This document shows positions 1 to 9,816 of a stretch of 64,000 nucleotides of DNA, piece after piece; position 1 is the stretch's first letter, and the number at the start of each line of letters is the position of its first letter. The notes beneath the pieces were generated by a model. The model had not been told where the DNA came from. It made no database searches and worked only from the letters and a program-made list of their open reading frames with translations. Origin of the DNA: Costus lasius (lineage: Eukaryota > Streptophyta > Magnoliopsida > Zingiberales > Costaceae); the NCBI GenBank assembly GCA_027563935.2, contig CM050451.1, positions 100,405,565 to 100,469,564 of the forward strand, written 5' to 3'. Made by a program: the position numbers and the translations under genes.

Positions 1-681
1 TGAGACGATATCAACAGCAGCATCCAATGCTCCGTCCCTGACCAGAGAGTCGATCCCACCAAGCCTCATCGTTCTACTTCTTCTGAGCTCCTGCACATGT
101 AAAACATATGTGAGCCTCATATGCGGTACCCAGTACCCATGAATAAGAAGTAGACATAAAGACCTTAGTAACATAATACCTGAAGCGGATGGATTACATC
201 CCTTCTTCTTTGCCATGCTCTTCTTGGCCATTAATCCTCTTCGAAATACCCATGCATTCCCAGTTCTCCGAAGTATTAGCTTCGAAGATACAGAATCATG
301 GTCATTCTCAGATTTAGGCACATACTCTGAAGATCCAACAGAACTCTCCTGATCATTGTCTTTAGAGCATGGTGTGAAGAGACCTTTGAGATGTATGATT
401 AGATCATAGATCCCCATCTCATCACATTCAACCTTGACCTCTAGGGTCATACACTCTAAGACAAGAGCAGTGTACTGTTCGTTATCTTCACAATGTTCAA
501 GATAGACATTCCACTCCCACTCAGTAGTAAAATACACACTGGGTTGGGATGGAGGTCTTTCAAGAAGATGCATCTTATTTTCTTGTTCCAGTATCTTGGA
601 CAAAATCTTGAACCATTTTGTCCAATTTGTCCCATCCAGTTTATGTTTATAAAGTTTCAATCTTAGATCAGGAGATGCCTT
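1..681 (-). CDS. Copia F1 gag-like fragment, 5'-truncated start codon, runs off window
   Basis: The minus-strand frame is open from a stop at 682-684 to the window edge, about 227 codons. It aligns by eye with the plus-strand gag of F2 (63318-64000) almost residue for residue. The first part matches copia Gag: LERPPSQPS and a following block ending LIIHLKGLF parallel the Gag of copia A (LYVLETAIPP ... IIANLKMLY). After about 110 residues the normal Gag C-terminal half and CCHC knuckle are missing. The frame passes into DNA homologous to the aspartic protease, but over about 96-180 it reads that DNA out of frame. The ATG found in F2 is AAG here, so this copy has lost its start. Probably a non-coding relic of a non-autonomous family. 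Confidence 0.7.
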
Positions 682-841
682 CTACAATAAGCAAATAAGT
701 AAAGTAAGTACAATGATAAAGCATTTAACAAGGACTTTTAATTAAATGCTAAGCTCCCACTACTTCCAAAACAAGTTGAGAACTCCCTAACTCAACATAG
801 AAATTAGTGAGTAGGATCCTAATTTCACATGAGGTCTCTGC

Positions 842-859
842 GACTCACGAGGGTGAGTT
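842..859 (-). other. Leader hairpin HP1 of F1
   Basis: Perfect stem GACTCAC/GTGAGTT-type arms around a GAGG loop as read on the plus strand (CCTC loop in the element's sense). The same position in B3 has TCCCAC/GTGGGA arms with the same loop. Confidence 0.6.
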
Positions 860-1163
860 GGGATGCACAGAGAGTCCCATGCTTCCTTAGGTAAGCATGC
901 CGGCCAATTGTGCCGTGCACAACTCCTCTTAGTTAAGACAGACTAGGCGTCCTGTGTCCAGCGAGGGCTGGATACAACACAGAACCCTATCCTCTTAACA
1001 ACTGCCTCTAGTGATTCATCATGTCAGTGACATATATAAACTAGTCAAGTCTGGTCCTAACCGTTATGCCCAGGGCCAACGAATTTCCTTGCGAAGGCAT
1101 GCCCAGGTTAAAATTGGACTGGGGAAATCATTGTCACCTCACACCTTCTAAAGATAAGTGGGT

Positions 1164-1185
1164 GTGTCCCACGAGGGTGGGAAAC
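1164..1185 (-). other. Leader hairpin HP2 of F1
   Basis: TCCCAC-GAGG-GTGGGA with outer G-T/A-C extension. Repeated at the equivalent place in F2, B and B3, with a diverged counterpart in A. Confidence 0.6.
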
Positions 1186-2164
1186 ATTTCACAACACCAC
1201 TGATCGATAGTTTGATGAGGGCTACGCGTTAGAAGGCTATCGACTTGATATTGTATTGAGAGTTTTGCATGTTTATTTTATTCTTTTCTAGCATGCAGTT
1301 TTCCTATGGTTCAGGCAGCAAAGGAAAAACATCACAGGCATGCTATGGACAAAATAATAAACCATCACAGGCATGCTAGTTTGGTTTATATGGTCATAGC
1401 CCTTTTCATACACATAACTTGTCACGAGCCATGTGACATGTTATCGTGCATCCAAGGGTTGCGAGTCCCTAAAGTAGATCAGCCCATGCCAGAAGCCGAA
1501 AGCATCTGTCCTTCCTTCAGTCGCAAGTTCATCACCACACTTCCAAAGCTGGCGCCACTTTTGACTTCGATTGAAGAAGACTCCTTGTTGTCAAGATGAA
1601 GCCTTAACCTAACTTATAATTCTACATCTATTCTAAGTGAGATGAAGAATTCTTTACAACAAGATAGGGAGAGATCCACACGCAGGTGGAAAGAGTTTTT
1701 ACAAGTATTCATCACAAGTGGAAACATGCTTCCACATCACAACACAGGAGGGCACTCGCTATGACCATATCAACCCAATCAAGTGGCGCATGTAAAATTT
1801 GAAAATCCGAAAAAATCAAATTTTAGCACCTTATGCGCCAACATCATCCAAAGCACTCTCTTAACCAAATTTATGCTAAAATTGGGATTAAGTTTCATGA
1901 TGATTTTGTGGACCCTATCGGCTGGCAATTCTGTCAGATCAAGGGACCCGGCCAGTCCGAAGACACAATGCCCGTCCTACTTGACAAAACTACGTGCGCC
2001 TTTGGTCTTAAATCTTCCATGAAAAACAATCCAAATTTCGGCCATAAGAGTGATAAAAGAAAATTTGGATGAGAAGGGCTTTCTATGTGAAAACGCGCAT
2101 GGATAGAAAAATTTTCAAAAATTTTTCACACAAGCATATGTACACCTTGTGTTTCTCGCAAGTA

Positions 2165-2176
2165 GCTCTGATACCA
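2165..2176 (-). other. Primer-binding site of F1 (initiator tRNA-Met)
   Basis: Element sense reads TGGTATCAGAGC, the standard 12-nt complement of the 3' end of plant initiator tRNA-Met. It lies one base inside the LTR edge. Confidence 0.9.
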
Positions 2177-2754
2177 CTGTTAGGGAATGCCGGGTGTAAT
2201 TTTAAATTTTTACAGTCCCAGGACGCAGCGGAAGAAGCATTACACCCGAAACACATTCCAATCCCAAGGATCCATGCGAGAGAGAGGACACAAGGATGTT
2301 TTAGAGTTGTACCTCTTTTGCTTGTCTAGATGTCGAAGCCATGTTGAAGGCGCCCAAGTGTTCGCCCTCTACAAGTATCTACGCGTCGACTCCTTGATCG
2401 TTGCTCCCTTCCATGCTCGGTGCTAGCCTCGGGAAGAGAATCGAGCCTTCACCTTGCTTGCGCCACCTTCAAGAGAAGTTGCGCCAAGTGCAAGATGTTA
2501 GCCGCCAACTCCTTGTCCTCTTCACTCCAAGAGAAGAAGGAAAATAGGAGTTTCAGCCCTTAGGAAGATGAAGAAGTGGCGCCTCCAAGTCCTCCAAGTC
2601 ACGCTAAGAGAAGAGGAAGGAGAGGAGTTTCGGCCACTTGAAGGAAGAAGGGTTGCACCTTTGATGTTATCGCACTCTAACCTTACTCACGCCTCTTCAA
2701 TGTATATTCACACCTCCAAGGAATCGAACCATTGAGAGGGGGCAGCTAGGGTCC

Positions 2755-2762
2755 CTTTTATA
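2755..2762 (-). promoter_or_regulatory. TATA-like box of the F1 LTR
   Basis: Sense TATAAAAG, 1634 bp from the LTR start. The F2 LTR has TATAAATA at 1637 bp, so position and element agree in two copies. An RNA start about 30 bp further would give a U3 near 1.66 kb. Confidence 0.5.
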
Positions 2763-2836
2763 AGACAAGGGGCGGTTTATTAAGGGCCAAGATCATGCCA
2801 AGTGGGCGGCTAGGATGAGAGGGGTTTGTGGTAAGG

Positions 2837-2853
2837 AAAGTCTCCAAGACTTT
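2837..2853 (-). promoter_or_regulatory. U3 dyad AAAGTCT-N3-AGACTTT
   Basis: A perfect 7-bp inverted repeat about 80 bp upstream of the TATA-like box. A second, slightly degraded copy is at 3017-3033 in a roughly 180-bp internal duplication of U3. Equivalents occur in the B2, B3, B5 and F2 LTRs. Confidence 0.45.
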
Positions 2854-3016
2854 GCCATAAACCTCATTCAACCTATCTTTATTTGCCCAATAGCCATATC
2901 AGCCCAAGACATGCCTTAGAGGCATTCTTTCCATCCAAAGAGAAGGGCTAGGCGCAACATGTAAGGTTCATTCGGCCAAGCAAGAGTTTGAGGTGAATTA
3001 GGGTTTGGGGTTAAGG

Positions 3017-3033
3017 AAAGTCTCCAAGACTCT
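3017..3033 (-). promoter_or_regulatory. Second copy of the U3 dyad
   Basis: AAAGTCT-CCA-AGACTCT; part of the direct duplication covering about 2825-2960 and 3005-3140. Confidence 0.35.
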
Positions 3034-3782
3034 TCCATAAATCTCATCCCACTTAACATATGCGCCTAAGCTCTTTCCAAAAGAGCCATCAAGCCATATC
3101 AGCCCTAATACTTACCATAGAGGCAAGATACCATCAATGGGTGAAAGGGGGGAGGCGCCTAATGCTTCCTTATGAAGCAACATGCGCCCACTTCACCCCA
3201 TTATGCCCTTGGCGCCAATGGGGTGAAATTCTTCTCCATTATACCCTTATTTGCTTATACCTCTTCTTCACAACTAGTTATTGGGCCTCATTGGATAATG
3301 AACTAGCCCAAACTTCATGGTATGGGTTGATTAAGCCATTGGATCCAATCCAATGCAACCCTAATCCAAATGTGACCAATCTAGGTCAATTTCGGGTCAA
3401 CCTGCCAAAAATGAAGTTTGGCTCCAATAACTTTCTTCCAACTCATCAGGCCCATTGGCGCTGATGAAATCTTCCAAATTGATCCAAGTAATCCAATAAC
3501 TTGATCATAAGGCTTCTGATTAAAGCAACGTCAAGAGTCTATTGCGTGTGACCACGTAGGATCCATATGACGATGGCAATGATGTAAACATCATAAGCAG
3601 TGAGGGGTATCTAGCAACACATCACTACTACCCATGTCATAGGACTTAAGTCATTATGGCAACAACTCCTAACAAGCAACTAGGATTCCCATTGCATTAT
3701 AGATCCCTTTGCCTAAACTGATATCCTGCCATTGGATTAGTCTCAAGTTTATCAATCCAATGCACTGGTCATGACTCAACTA

Positions 3783-3794
3783 GTGTGGCCACAC
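3783..3794. promoter_or_regulatory. 12-bp U3 palindrome, F version
   Basis: GTGTGGCCACAC, a perfect palindrome about 600 bp from the LTR start. The A and B families have GTATGGCCATAC at the same distance. Confidence 0.5.
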
Positions 3795-4396
3795 ATTCCT
3801 GTCATGCACCAATAAGGTGGGGCGCCCCTGAGTGGATATCATACTTCTTCTGAAGGAAGGGGCAAATTCCACTATTGGTCATCCATGTCTCTATGTGACT
3901 TATGACATGCCCAATGACAGTCGTTTTGATCTCCCAATTACGGAGAGACGTAAGACTGTATCAAAGCATACCCATCATCAAATCTAGACATGAATACCTC
4001 AAGTCTAAGGATCAATGCAAACCTCTTGCATGTGAGATTGACCTGTTGACTAGACAAGTCAATCCTCACGGTGGATCACTCCAGTGCATCCAATGCACCT
4101 GTATGTCTGCGTTACTGTGCCCCGCACCTAACCAGCCCATACACCAGTCTCACATGTACCAAAGCTGTCCCATGTCCGCTATGGTACCTTGTCTGGGGAT
4201 AGCTTATGAGAATGGATCCAATCCAATCTCCTGGGACATTATTTATGCAATTCAATACATCAACGCAGGTAAAGTAATCTACATAATAACGACCATGCCT
4301 TTATTGATTATATCAATTCCATTAATTTTATCAAAGTACATTCAAACAATCCCTGACCATGTCCATACATTGGTCTTCAGGGCATATACACCAACA

Positions 4397-5078
4397 TGTT
4401 GGATATCCCTAAGTGGAGGTAGGCCATTGGGTAAGTCTTCTGGGATAAGCTCACTATAGTCTTCTAGGATGTTTTCTACCTCAGGAGGGGTTTTGGTTTC
4501 AGTCTCAGGTGTGGCCTCTTTAATGATAAGGGTATAGAGAGGTTGGTCTTCTAAGCATTCCTTAGCAAAGGTTTGGGGTTGGATAAGTTGGATGGTTGGT
4601 TTTGGTTGTTTGGGTTCTTCTATCTTACCTTTGCTAGTGGAGGCTCTAAGTTCCTTAGGTAAGGAGGGCTTAAGCCTGATTTTTGGTCCATTGTGACTGA
4701 AGACATAAGTGTTGGTCCTACCGTAGTGGACAACATCCATGTCAAAAATCCAAGGGCAACCTAGGAGAACTTGGGCGACATCCATTGTGATGATATAACA
4801 CCATATTGCTCCTTGGTAGGCACCAAATTGGAGTGGGACAAGGCACCTATGAGAGACAGGAACGCTAGTCTGGTTGACCCAGGAAATACTATAAGGCTTA
4901 GGGTGAGGTTCTGCCTTTAGATTGAGTTTAGTGACTGCTACCTGAGAGACGGCATTCAAACTGCTTCCTCCATCAATTACTACTTTGCACATGTGACCAT
5001 GGCATTTTGAATAAGTGTGGAAGATGCTGGTTCTACGCCAGTCTTCAGTAGGGGTGGGGTTGATCAGGGTGCACTTGA
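4397..5078 (-). pseudogene. Ty3/gypsy G1 protease and start of RT linker, truncated
   Basis: Retropepsin-like segment of a plant Ty3/gypsy polyprotein. Seen: VVIDGGSSLN (a DGG variant of the aspartate motif), PYSISWVNQ, CLVPLQFG, VLLGCPWIFD, then the pre-RT linker LPNGLPPLRDIQH. That linker is typical of plant chromovirus-like elements just before RT. The frame stops there because the F1 LTR is inserted at 4396; RT, RNase H and integrase would lie left of F1, outside the window. It is in a different frame from the gag at 5079-6209: the switch is near 5080-5090, where a stop ends the gag frame, so one frameshift separates the two. The encoded family is clear; the exact lineage is not. Confidence 0.75.
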
Positions 5079-6209
5079 CTACTCCCAGAGTGTTGAGGAA
5101 AAAATCCTCTTCACTATCACAGTCATTAGCTCAACATTGCAGCAGTTGGGATCTTGCCCTAAGGTTTCTTCTGGTTCAGCTTCTGGTTCTACATGTTCCT
5201 CAGTCATAACCATTACCTTTTTAGGACAGTTCCTTATAAGGTGACCTGGTTGTTTACAGTTATGGCAGACAACCAAAGTTTGGATTGGCTTGGGTTTAGG
5301 GGTTGAAGAGTTGGGGTGTGAACTGCTAGGAGAGGGCCTATAGGTTGACTTTGAGGTCATGGTTTCCTTCCTAATCTTAAGTTGGTGTTGTACCTCAAGG
5401 GCTCTTTGGTAAGCTTCCTCTATGGTGTCTATTTGGTAATAGGCAAGTCCTCTCTTGATCTCTGGCTTAAGGCCATTTTTTAACCTACTCAGGGTAAACA
5501 TTGGGTCTTCATCCATTTCACTTCTCAACAAAAGTTCATCAAACTCTACCATGTACTCTTCTACAGTTGAGTTTCCTTGCGTAAGGCTACTAGTTTGGTC
5601 GAGAAGCTTATTGTGAAAGTTTAGAGGAACATACTTTTCTCTCAGTCTAGTGTTCATCTCTTCCCATCTTGTAATGGGGGTTTGTCTAGATCTCTGCAGG
5701 CTTCTTTCTACATTGCTCCAATAGAGTCTAGCAGAACCTTCAAGAAGGCATTTGGTAAACCTAACCTTAGAGTGCTCGGGCATCATACTCCATTCGAAGT
5801 ATTGCTCGAGTTTGGTTGCCCAGTCTAAGTATTTTCTAGGATCAAGGGATCCATTAAAAGTGGACGGGTTTAGCTTCACAGCATGTGTGTAGTCATCCCT
5901 AGGTCGAGGATTGTGATGGTTTTGGACATGGTGTCCTTCCCAATCAAAGTTTTGGGGACTGTTCCTAGGGTTGTTCCTTGGGGTTTGATGCCTTTGCATA
6001 GGTTCTAAAGGATCTCTAGAGTGGTGTTCACTAGGTGGGCGGCTAGGAGATCTACTCCTATTAGACTCTTCTATTTCTTGCACCTTATCGTTGAGTTGAT
6101 TTAGGTTTGTGTCTACATTGTCCGTCCTTTGAGTTAAAGCTGCAATCATCTCAGCTAAGGTTTCCAAGGTCATGGGTTGGGTGCTTTGAGCCATAGATCG
6201 GGTTTGCAT
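5079..6209 (-). CDS. gag: Ty3/gypsy G1 Gag
   Basis: Capsid/nucleocapsid protein. I start it at the ATG at 6209 (MQTRSMAQ), because the 21 residues further upstream in the open frame are hydrophobic and unlike Gag. Counting from the longer frame (397 residues), a coiled-coil-like N-terminus (about 35-68) is followed by an arginine/serine-rich linker and a Retrotrans_gag domain at about 140-240 (FNGSLDPRKYLDW, YWSNVERS, TVEEYMVEF). A CCHC zinc knuckle CHNCKQPGHLIRNC lies at 336-349. The frame ends just after the knuckle, where plant elements of this group usually continue into protease, so a frameshift has split gag from pol. The gag itself has no internal stop. Confidence 0.8.
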   Translation of the reverse strand: MQTRSMAQSTQPMTLETLAEMIAALTQRTDNVDTNLNQLNDKVQEIEESNRSRSPSRPPSEHHSRDPLEPMQRHQTPRNNPRNSPQNFDWEGHHVQNHHNPRPRDDYTHAVKLNPSTFNGSLDPRKYLDWATKLEQYFEWSMMPEHSKVRFTKCLLEGSARLYWSNVERSLQRSRQTPITRWEEMNTRLREKYVPLNFHNKLLDQTSSLTQGNSTVEEYMVEFDELLLRSEMDEDPMFTLSRLKNGLKPEIKRGLAYYQIDTIEEAYQRALEVQHQLKIRKETMTSKSTYRPSPSSSHPNSSTPKPKPIQTLVVCHNCKQPGHLIRNCPKKVMVMTEEHVEPEAEPEETLGQDPNCCNVELMTVIVKRIFSSTLWE

Positions 6210-6387
6210 GGTTGATTTTGAAAAGGATTTATAGAAAAAATATAGGGCTACTAGATAAGATATAATAGCCAATTATGAAAATCCTTTTGTCTCAAACAAC
6301 CTAGTTCCAAAATCGCCTAGAAGTTAGAAAATTAAGTTTTGAAGGCTTAAAAATTCTAATTTAGGAGCCTAGGCTCTGATACCAAGA
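6210..6387 (-). other. G1 leader with primer-binding site
   Basis: Short leader between LTR and gag. The PBS at 6373-6384 reads TGGTATCAGAGC in sense, 3 nt from the LTR edge, so the primer is initiator tRNA-Met. Confidence 0.8.
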
Positions 6388-6822
6388 TGATGTAGGGGTA
6401 GATCACAAGCATGCAAACAACGAATTTCGAAAATAGTTTTTTTGTATTTTCATAAACTAGAGAAAACCGAATTAGACTAACGAAGTTAGAAAATAATGTT
6501 TGTTTTTTTTTGTATTTTATAGATAAGAAAACCGAACTTATGCTACTTGCCAGAAAATAGAGTTTATACTACTTGTTTCAAAGTAAATGACAATAACTTA
6601 AAGAAGACTCACCTTGCGGTCCTTGAGAATAGAAGGACCGTCCTTCCCGTTCTTCACCGGTCCTACTCTGATGGAAGGTGCAGGTTACACACAGGGCATT
6701 CAGCAACCCCACATAGGCATGGGTGAGTTATAAAGCAGATTAAAACTTAACAATGCTTAAAGTCAAGAGGGAGGCTAATCCTCCAAGTTCTCTTGCTAAC
6801 ATAAACATTGGACTAATTAAAA

Positions 6823-6838
6823 GGGGGGGGGGGGGGGG
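6823..6838 (+). repeat. Homopolymer G16
   Basis: Sixteen consecutive G in the G1 LTR; likely length-variable and prone to assembly error. Confidence 0.95.
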
Positions 6839-7524
6839 AAGAAGGGAAGATGGATGTGCCAAGCTTCCTTTCCTTGCGCCAATTCCTACAAACCCCAAGA
6901 GATGTGTAGTAAGATGTTCTTTAAAATGTATGAAGAGAAAACACAAGAGGATGGAATACTTAACTTAGAGAATCGCCATGAAGGAGGCCAAGAGATGCAT
7001 CCATGTCCTTTGCGCCATCTTGAGTTCTTGTTCTCTTTGGTGCTCTTGCCTTGATGGTGGTGACTCTCGGCCTTGCTTTGATGAAGTGAGGACGAGGAGA
7101 AGAAGAAGAGAGGCTCGGCTCTTGAAAGAAGAGAGGGGAAGAGGAGGGGGACTTGGGCGACACAAGCACCCTAGGCGACACAAGCACCCATTCTTTGGCT
7201 AGGAAACTAGTCAACAATATTATTCAACAATGCTATGCACATGATGCAATGGGGATACATTTATAGGCAGCTTAGGGATGAGGATAAGATGAGGGCAAGG
7301 TGGTCATTGGCCCCTTGCGCCCCTTACATAGATGGAGAAAATTCGAAAATGGAGACAAGGCATTTAAGTGGGTTGATCTTGTTGCCTTCTTTGGATGGCT
7401 GAAATGGTAAGTCTTGAATTCGAAATGGCTAACTTCCTTGGAGGTGTTGACACATATGAGGGAGAGTTTGAATTTTGAAAACCTTCCTTGTTGTCTTGGG
7501 CGACAATGAGAAGTAGGAAATAAG

Positions 7525-7640
7525 CCTTCCCCTAATTGTGGATCTTGATGGCGCAACTCCCCTAATTGTGGATCTTGAAGACGCAACTCCTTGATTTGTG
7601 GATCTAGATGGGCGCCTCCTTCAATTGTGGATCTAGATGA
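7525..7640. repeat. Tandem repeat, four units of about 28-34 bp
   Basis: Four copies of a unit with core TTGTGGATCT(T/A)GA, separated by GGCGCAACTCC-like spacers. It lies in the R/U5 side of the G1 LTR. An open frame reads it as repeated DPQLGEL, which I take as incidental. Confidence 0.8.
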
Positions 7641-8074
7641 GCCTTGTTGTTGTAGATGGCGCAAATAATTCCATGGGATGGCCTCTCTTCAATTGGAAGG
7701 GAATAATTGAAGTGGAGCTTGATGTTGAGTTGAGTTGGAAGTCTCTCTTTGAACTACTTTGAAGTGAACCTTCCAAAATGGGAGCTAGCTTCTTGAAGTG
7801 TAGTGAGCTAGCTGATTTGTATCCCTTGAGCTGAATATTAATGTATCCAAACTACATGCACTAACCTACCATGACATTACAATGCACAACCTACCAACAA
7901 CATTTATAAAAGTAAACTACATGATAGACTTTGGGGTGGAACTAACCTATCATGCTATGCAATGCAAATAAGGAAAGTACTGAAAAGGAAAGTGGACTCT
8001 AAGTGAAGCCATACCTGATGGGTTTCCTCCGAGCCCTAGTGGATCTTCTAAGAGCTGTGTTAGGCCCTCCATCA

Positions 8075-8942
8075 CTTACCGATCAATACGAGAACTCGAG
8101 TATCATTGTGTGCGACCCTGTAGGTTCCTTTGACGTTGGCAGTGCTGACCCAAGGTCATCACAAGCAGTGAGTGGCAACTAGCAGTGCATCGCTGCTACC
8201 CAAGTCATCAGAATGGATATCGACATCAACATCCCCATCATCGCAACCAGGTACAGATGCATTACAGCCTCTTTGCCGAACTGATATCCGATTGGCCAAG
8301 TGTGTCACCACTTGTTTCTATCCAATCTCATGGCTATGACTAAATCAGGTCTAACCTGGGTATGGCCATACACTTTCGGTCATAGAACCATAGAGGAGCT
8401 CCATGGATATCATGCTTCCCTTAGGAAGGGGCAAATCCTATGTCTGTGCATTGACCTTCTCATATGGGTCGTGACATGCCCAATGACAACTGTTATTACC
8501 TCCCAACTACGGTCAGGCGTTAGGTTGTATCAAAGCATATCCCTAACCATATAGAATGACCTATGACCTCAAGTCAAGGGATCAATGCATCTCCTATCAC
8601 TTGTGAGAATAACTCGTGACACCAAGTTATTGCCTCACAGCGGGTCGGTCCAGTATATCCACTATTGATATACCCATATGCTTGCATTAGCACCTCGTGC
8701 CTAACCAGCCCATATACTAGTCTCACAAGTACCAGAGTTGTCCCGTATCTACTCAGGTACATTGACTGGGGACAATCATTTTGAGCACAAATCCAATCTG
8801 TCTCCAGGGACATTATCATGTAGGTACATTAACGCAGATGTAGACAAACAATGATAACGACAATGCCAGTAATGATATAAATATCAATGTTAAGTAGTAC
8901 AAGTAACAGACCAAAACTAGGTCCTAGGGCATATACACCAAC
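8075..8942 (-). repeat. 3' LTR of copia B, part next to the PPT
   Basis: Starts (in sense) TGTTGGTGTATATGCCC at 8942, immediately after the polypurine tract, and is cut at 8074 by G1. It matches the equivalent part of B's own 5' LTR (37012-37822) with roughly 4-6% differences in the stretch I compared. It carries the palindrome GTATGGCCATAC at 8360-8371 and a larger dyad block at 8164-8197. The rest of this LTR lies left of G1, outside the window. Confidence 0.85.
8360..8371. promoter_or_regulatory. 12-bp U3 palindrome, B version
   Basis: GTATGGCCATAC, perfect palindrome, about 570-580 bp from the LTR start. Confidence 0.5.
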
Positions 8943-8955
8943 AATCTCCCACTTG
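8943..8955 (-). other. Polypurine tract of copia B
   Basis: Sense GCAAGTGGGAGAT directly before the LTR start; the same tract precedes the copia A 3' LTR. Confidence 0.8.
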
Positions 8956-8964
8956 CACTAAGAC

Positions 8965-9816
8965 CTAGAGGTTGAGAAATCTCAACCCCATATCTCTAGT
9001 GTGACCATCATGCTTCTGCTGCGCCAAAGCCTTGGTCAATGGGTCTGCCAGATTGTTCTCTATGTCAACTCTGCTAATCTTGACATCACCTCTATCGTTG
9101 ATCTCTCTGATCAGGTGAAATCTCCTGAGTATGTGTTTGGAATTTTGATGAGACCGTGGTTCCTTGGCTTGTGCAATTGCTCCATTGTTATCATAGTAGA
9201 TTTCAATGGGATCCACTGTACTGGGAACCACCTAAAGTTCAGAAATGAACTTCCTGATCCAAACGGCTTCTTTGGCTGCCTCAAAAGCGGCCACATACTC
9301 AGCCTCAGCTGTAGAATCAACTATGGTGGAGTTTTTGAAGCTCTTCCAGCATACAGCGCGTCCATTCATCTTGAACACATAGCCGGCCTGCGATCTAAAG
9401 TTGTCAGGGTCAGACTGGAATGACGCATCAGTGTAGCCCTGCATACTGAGCTCTTCCTGTCCCCCATAGACTAGGAACAAATCCTTAGTTCTTCTCAGAT
9501 ACTTTAGGATGTTCTTTACAGCCACCCAGTGCTGCACTCCAGGATTGGATTGGTATCGGCTGGTTATGCTCACAGCATAAGCCACATCTGGTCTAGTACA
9601 CAACATTGCATACATGATCGAACCTACTGCCGAAGCATAGGGTACTCGACTCATGTCATCCCTCTCAGTCTTTGTGGTGGGACACTGACTCTTTGAGAGA
9701 GTGAGGCCATGTCTCACTGGAAGGTACCCTTTCTTGGATTGCTCCAAGCTAAACCTCTCCAGGACCTTATCAATGTAAGTACTTTGACTAAGGGCTAGGA
9801 GCTTCTTGGATCTATC
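8965..9816 (-). pseudogene. Copia B pol, RT C-terminus and RNase H segment
   Basis: The last part of the copia polyprotein. It carries the RT-to-RNase H region (STYIDKVLERF, YLPVRHGL, ASAVGSIMYAML, RPDVAYA) and RNase H motifs GYTDAS, AEAEYVAA, YYDNNGAI and the C-terminal LADPLTKALAQQKH. An in-frame TAG at 9232-9234 falls between FISEL and VVPSTVDP, where copia A has a glycine codon. Apart from that the frame is open. The segment is cut at 9816 by solo LTR C and continues at 21821 in a matching frame once the insertion is discounted. Confidence 0.85.
9812..9816 (+). repeat. Target-site duplication of solo LTR C (left)
   Basis: CTATC, repeated at 21816-21820 on the other side. Confidence 0.9.

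Larger units (their letters stand above)
682..2164 (-). other. Copia F1 leader (untranslated region between PBS and gag)
   Basis: About 1.5 kb between the primer-binding site and the gag frame, with no convincing coding sequence. Short open frames here are not shared by F2. It carries three blocks conserved in the leaders of F2, B and B3: a segment next to the PBS (about 1890-2010) with a long-range stem, a hairpin at 1164-1185, and a hairpin at 842-859. The block around 1040-1240 ends in a GGCTACGCG-type motif also seen in B and B3, and in weaker form in A. Confidence 0.75.
2178..4396 (-). repeat. 5' LTR of copia F1
   Basis: A 2219-bp LTR, TGTTGGTGTA...CCCTAACA in the element's sense, directly preceding the PBS. 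It aligns along its whole length with the F2 LTR at 59552-61806 but with indels, so the two are separate copies. It holds a TATA-like box, two 17-bp dyads from an internal duplication, and the 12-bp palindrome GTGTGGCCACAC at 3783-3794. It interrupts the G1 pol frame right after the motif LPPLRDIQH. The matching 3' LTR lies outside the window. Long open frames on the plus strand (e.g. 3902-4459) are chance. Confidence 0.9.
6388..8074 (-). repeat. 5' LTR of Ty3/gypsy G1
   Basis: A 1687-bp LTR, TGATGGAGGG...CCCTACATCA in sense, with a short terminal inverted repeat TGATG/CATCA. It is placed between the PBS and a copia B LTR that it interrupts; the flank 8075-8079 (CTTAC) is the likely target duplication. 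It contains a G16 run, a four-unit tandem repeat and a TATA-like box (sense TATAAAT near 7260-7266). Small open frames inside it look like chance. Termini and primer spacing resemble those of D and S. Confidence 0.8.

Noticed and set aside
3902..4459. 185-codon plus-strand frame
   Set aside because: Lies antisense in the F1 LTR and runs across its junction with G1; not kept in F2.
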